DNA of 64,000 nucleotides from Paracoccaceae bacterium (lineage in GTDB: Bacteria; Pseudomonadota; Alphaproteobacteria; Rhodobacterales; Rhodobacteraceae): positions 1 through 64,000 of the forward strand of contig JAJEBG010000033.1 in NCBI GenBank assembly GCA_022824005.1, written 5' to 3'. A model generated the notes under the pieces. The model was not told where the DNA came from. It saw only the letters and a list, made by a program, of their open reading frames with translations, and searched no databases. The translations under genes and the position numbers were made by a program. Below are positions 62,637 to 64,000 of the stretch, in pieces. Each line of letters begins with the position of its first letter. Positions within the stretch are counted from its first letter, which is position 1.

Positions 62637-64000
62637 CCGCCCATTCTGGCCCGCAATCTATCGAGCATAGCTTGTGGGACCTCTTCCTGTGCCAATTGTT
62701 CCAAAACGCGCTTCTTGGCGGCTTCTGGCATTCGTTGATTATTCTTGACGAGGGCCATCAAATCCTCTCGTTCCTCACGGGTCAGCGAGACGAGCTCCAC
62801 CTCGTTTGGTATTGAAGCATTCTCGGGTAAGACCGGACGAACGCGAATACCACTGCCAATCACCGGGGTTCGCTTGGTGACAATCATCCGTCCAATAAGA
62901 TCATCCGCCGAGACGATGATCTCATCGCCCTGCTTTCGAATGATTTTTGCGTCTCTTTCTTCAAGCCGCTCGCCCTCAGCCACAACCAGTATTTGGCTCT
63001 GTGAGTCAGCGGCCTCGGCGGGCAGAACGAAGACATTGTTGAGAGACGTCTCGGCAACCTCAACCTCCACAAAATCGCCCGGTCGCAAACCCGAACGGCG
63101 ACTGTCCCTCAGACTGGCAAATAGCAATCGGCCGGTCTGCCCCTCAGCCACAATCGCGCTCTCACGCACAATAGTCGCTTGCGCCTTTAAGGACACCCCT
63201 GTCACATTCACCTCAAGAGGTCGGAGACGCCCATCATCTCCGATAATCCGCGAATATTGTTCGTTCGAGACACGAAACGCCACTTCGATGGAGTCGGGAT
63301 CGACAAGTTGTGCGATTCGCTCCTTGGCATTGACGAGGCGGCCTTGCACGAGGTTGACATTCGTGAGCGTCCCCGCGAACTCGGCTTTCAAGCGCGTTTC
63401 GGCCAATTTTCGGCGCGCCTCGCCAATAGTGATGGCTTGGCGGCGCAACAACGATTGGGTTTGCTCCACTCGGGTTTCCGCTTGAGCCACCGTCTTTTTG
63501 CGCGTCAACAAGGCTTGATTGGCGGCGGACAAGGCCAATTCAGCGGCTTCGACCGCGGTATCTGTGGTCACCCCCCGGCTGCGAAGAAGATTTTGCCGGG
63601 CCAAGGATTGCTTCCGCAATTCAACTTGGTGTTCGGCCGCCAATTGCTCCTCATGGGCAATCGCCAAATCACGTCTCGCATCATTGAGTTGAACCTCGGC
63701 ATCATCTTGATTGGCGACGGCCAAATCGACCGCCACTTTAGCATCCGAGGGATCGACGGCGAGAATAAACTCTCCCTCCGCAAACACACCCCCTTCGACA
63801 AAATTTGGCGAGAGTTCCACGATCGCACCGCTCGCCGGAGCTCTGAGCTCCAACGTGCGTAGACTCCGAACCTCCCCGAAAGTGGTGATTTTTGGCACCA
63901 CTGTCGTACTCTCACCGACCTTGACATTTACCGCATAGACCTGCTCGCTCGCTCTGCGGCTTGGGGGTTGGCGTTCCATCCTCTCTTGAAAAGCCGAATA
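62633..64000 (-). CDS. RND efflux periplasmic adaptor (HlyD/MFP); 5' end probably beyond the window
   Basis: ELRAPASGAIVELSPNFVEGGVFAEGEFILAVD; coiled-coil hairpin; frame remains open upstream of ATG 63979 to the window edge. Confidence 0.9.
   Translation of the reverse strand, partial: YSAFQERMERQPPSRRASEQVYAVNVKVGESTTVVPKITTFGEVRSLRTLELRAPASGAIVELSPNFVEGGVFAEGEFILAVDPSDAKVAVDLAVANQDDAEVQLNDARRDLAIAHEEQLAAEHQVELRKQSLARQNLLRSRGVTTDTAVEAAELALSAANQALLTRKKTVAQAETRVEQTQSLLRRQAITIGEARRKLAETRLKAEFAGTLTNVNLVQGRLVNAKERIAQLVDPDSIEVAFRVSNEQYSRIIGDDGRLRPLEVNVTGVSLKAQATIVRESAIVAEGQTGRLLFASLRDSRRSGLRPGDFVEVEVAETSLNNVFVLPAEAADSQSQILVVAEGERLEERDAKIIRKQGDEIIVSADDLIGRMIVTKRTPVIGSGIRVRPVLPENASIPNEVELVSLTREEREDLMALVKNNQRMPEAAKKRVLEQLAQEEVPQAMLDRLRARMGG

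Noticed and set aside
1-64000. CRISPR array, tRNA or rRNA genes
   Set aside because: No regularly spaced repeats or convincing tRNA/rRNA signature was seen by eye; a dedicated scan was not possible.

Overview
The 64-kb window looks like an alphaproteobacterial chromosome (TrcR/DUF1013, COQ9, aa3-type oxidase subunit IV, a short SRP RNA next to dnaX). The lineage is inferred from gene content only. Main blocks: (1) 0.26-7.7 kb, a tightly coupled operon with an NMT1/SsuA-type ABC transporter, a cytosine-deaminase-like amidohydrolase, an FAD-linked oxidase, two flavodoxin-like oxidoreductases and a creatininase-family hydrolase, converging on a cytochrome c pair; (2) 9.6-13.6 kb, a tesA-like esterase divergent from an ABC/FtsX-like exporter; (3) 13.6-21.5 kb, a minus-strand urease operon (ureDABCEFG) continuing into ureide catabolism (PuuE-UraD fusion, ureidoglycine aminohydrolase, ureidoglycolate lyase); (4) glnD, hemC, hemE, hemF, recR, dnaX and SRP RNA; (5) a second NMT1-type ABC transporter, nudC, pheA, a cytochrome c, yejABEF and a D-Ala-D-Ala carboxypeptidase; (6) a roughly 44.8-48.9 kb GC-rich accessory island with an ISAs1-like remnant, a frameshifted IS5-family transposase, hipBA, and integrase and DUF4338/DruA-like remnants; (7) clpS, trcR, COQ9, rpsU, an acyl-CoA dehydrogenase, a Sua5/YrdC family protein, yqgE and an RND efflux system. 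The most notable signals are the uncharacterised N-heterocycle-type operon, three TTCCYG-N2-CGGGAA operators spaced exactly 49 bp apart upstream of hipB, repeated 4-nt stop-codon overlaps between convergent genes, a possible RBS-sequestering leader on glnD, and an incomplete ureide-to-urea pathway. No claim was checked computationally.
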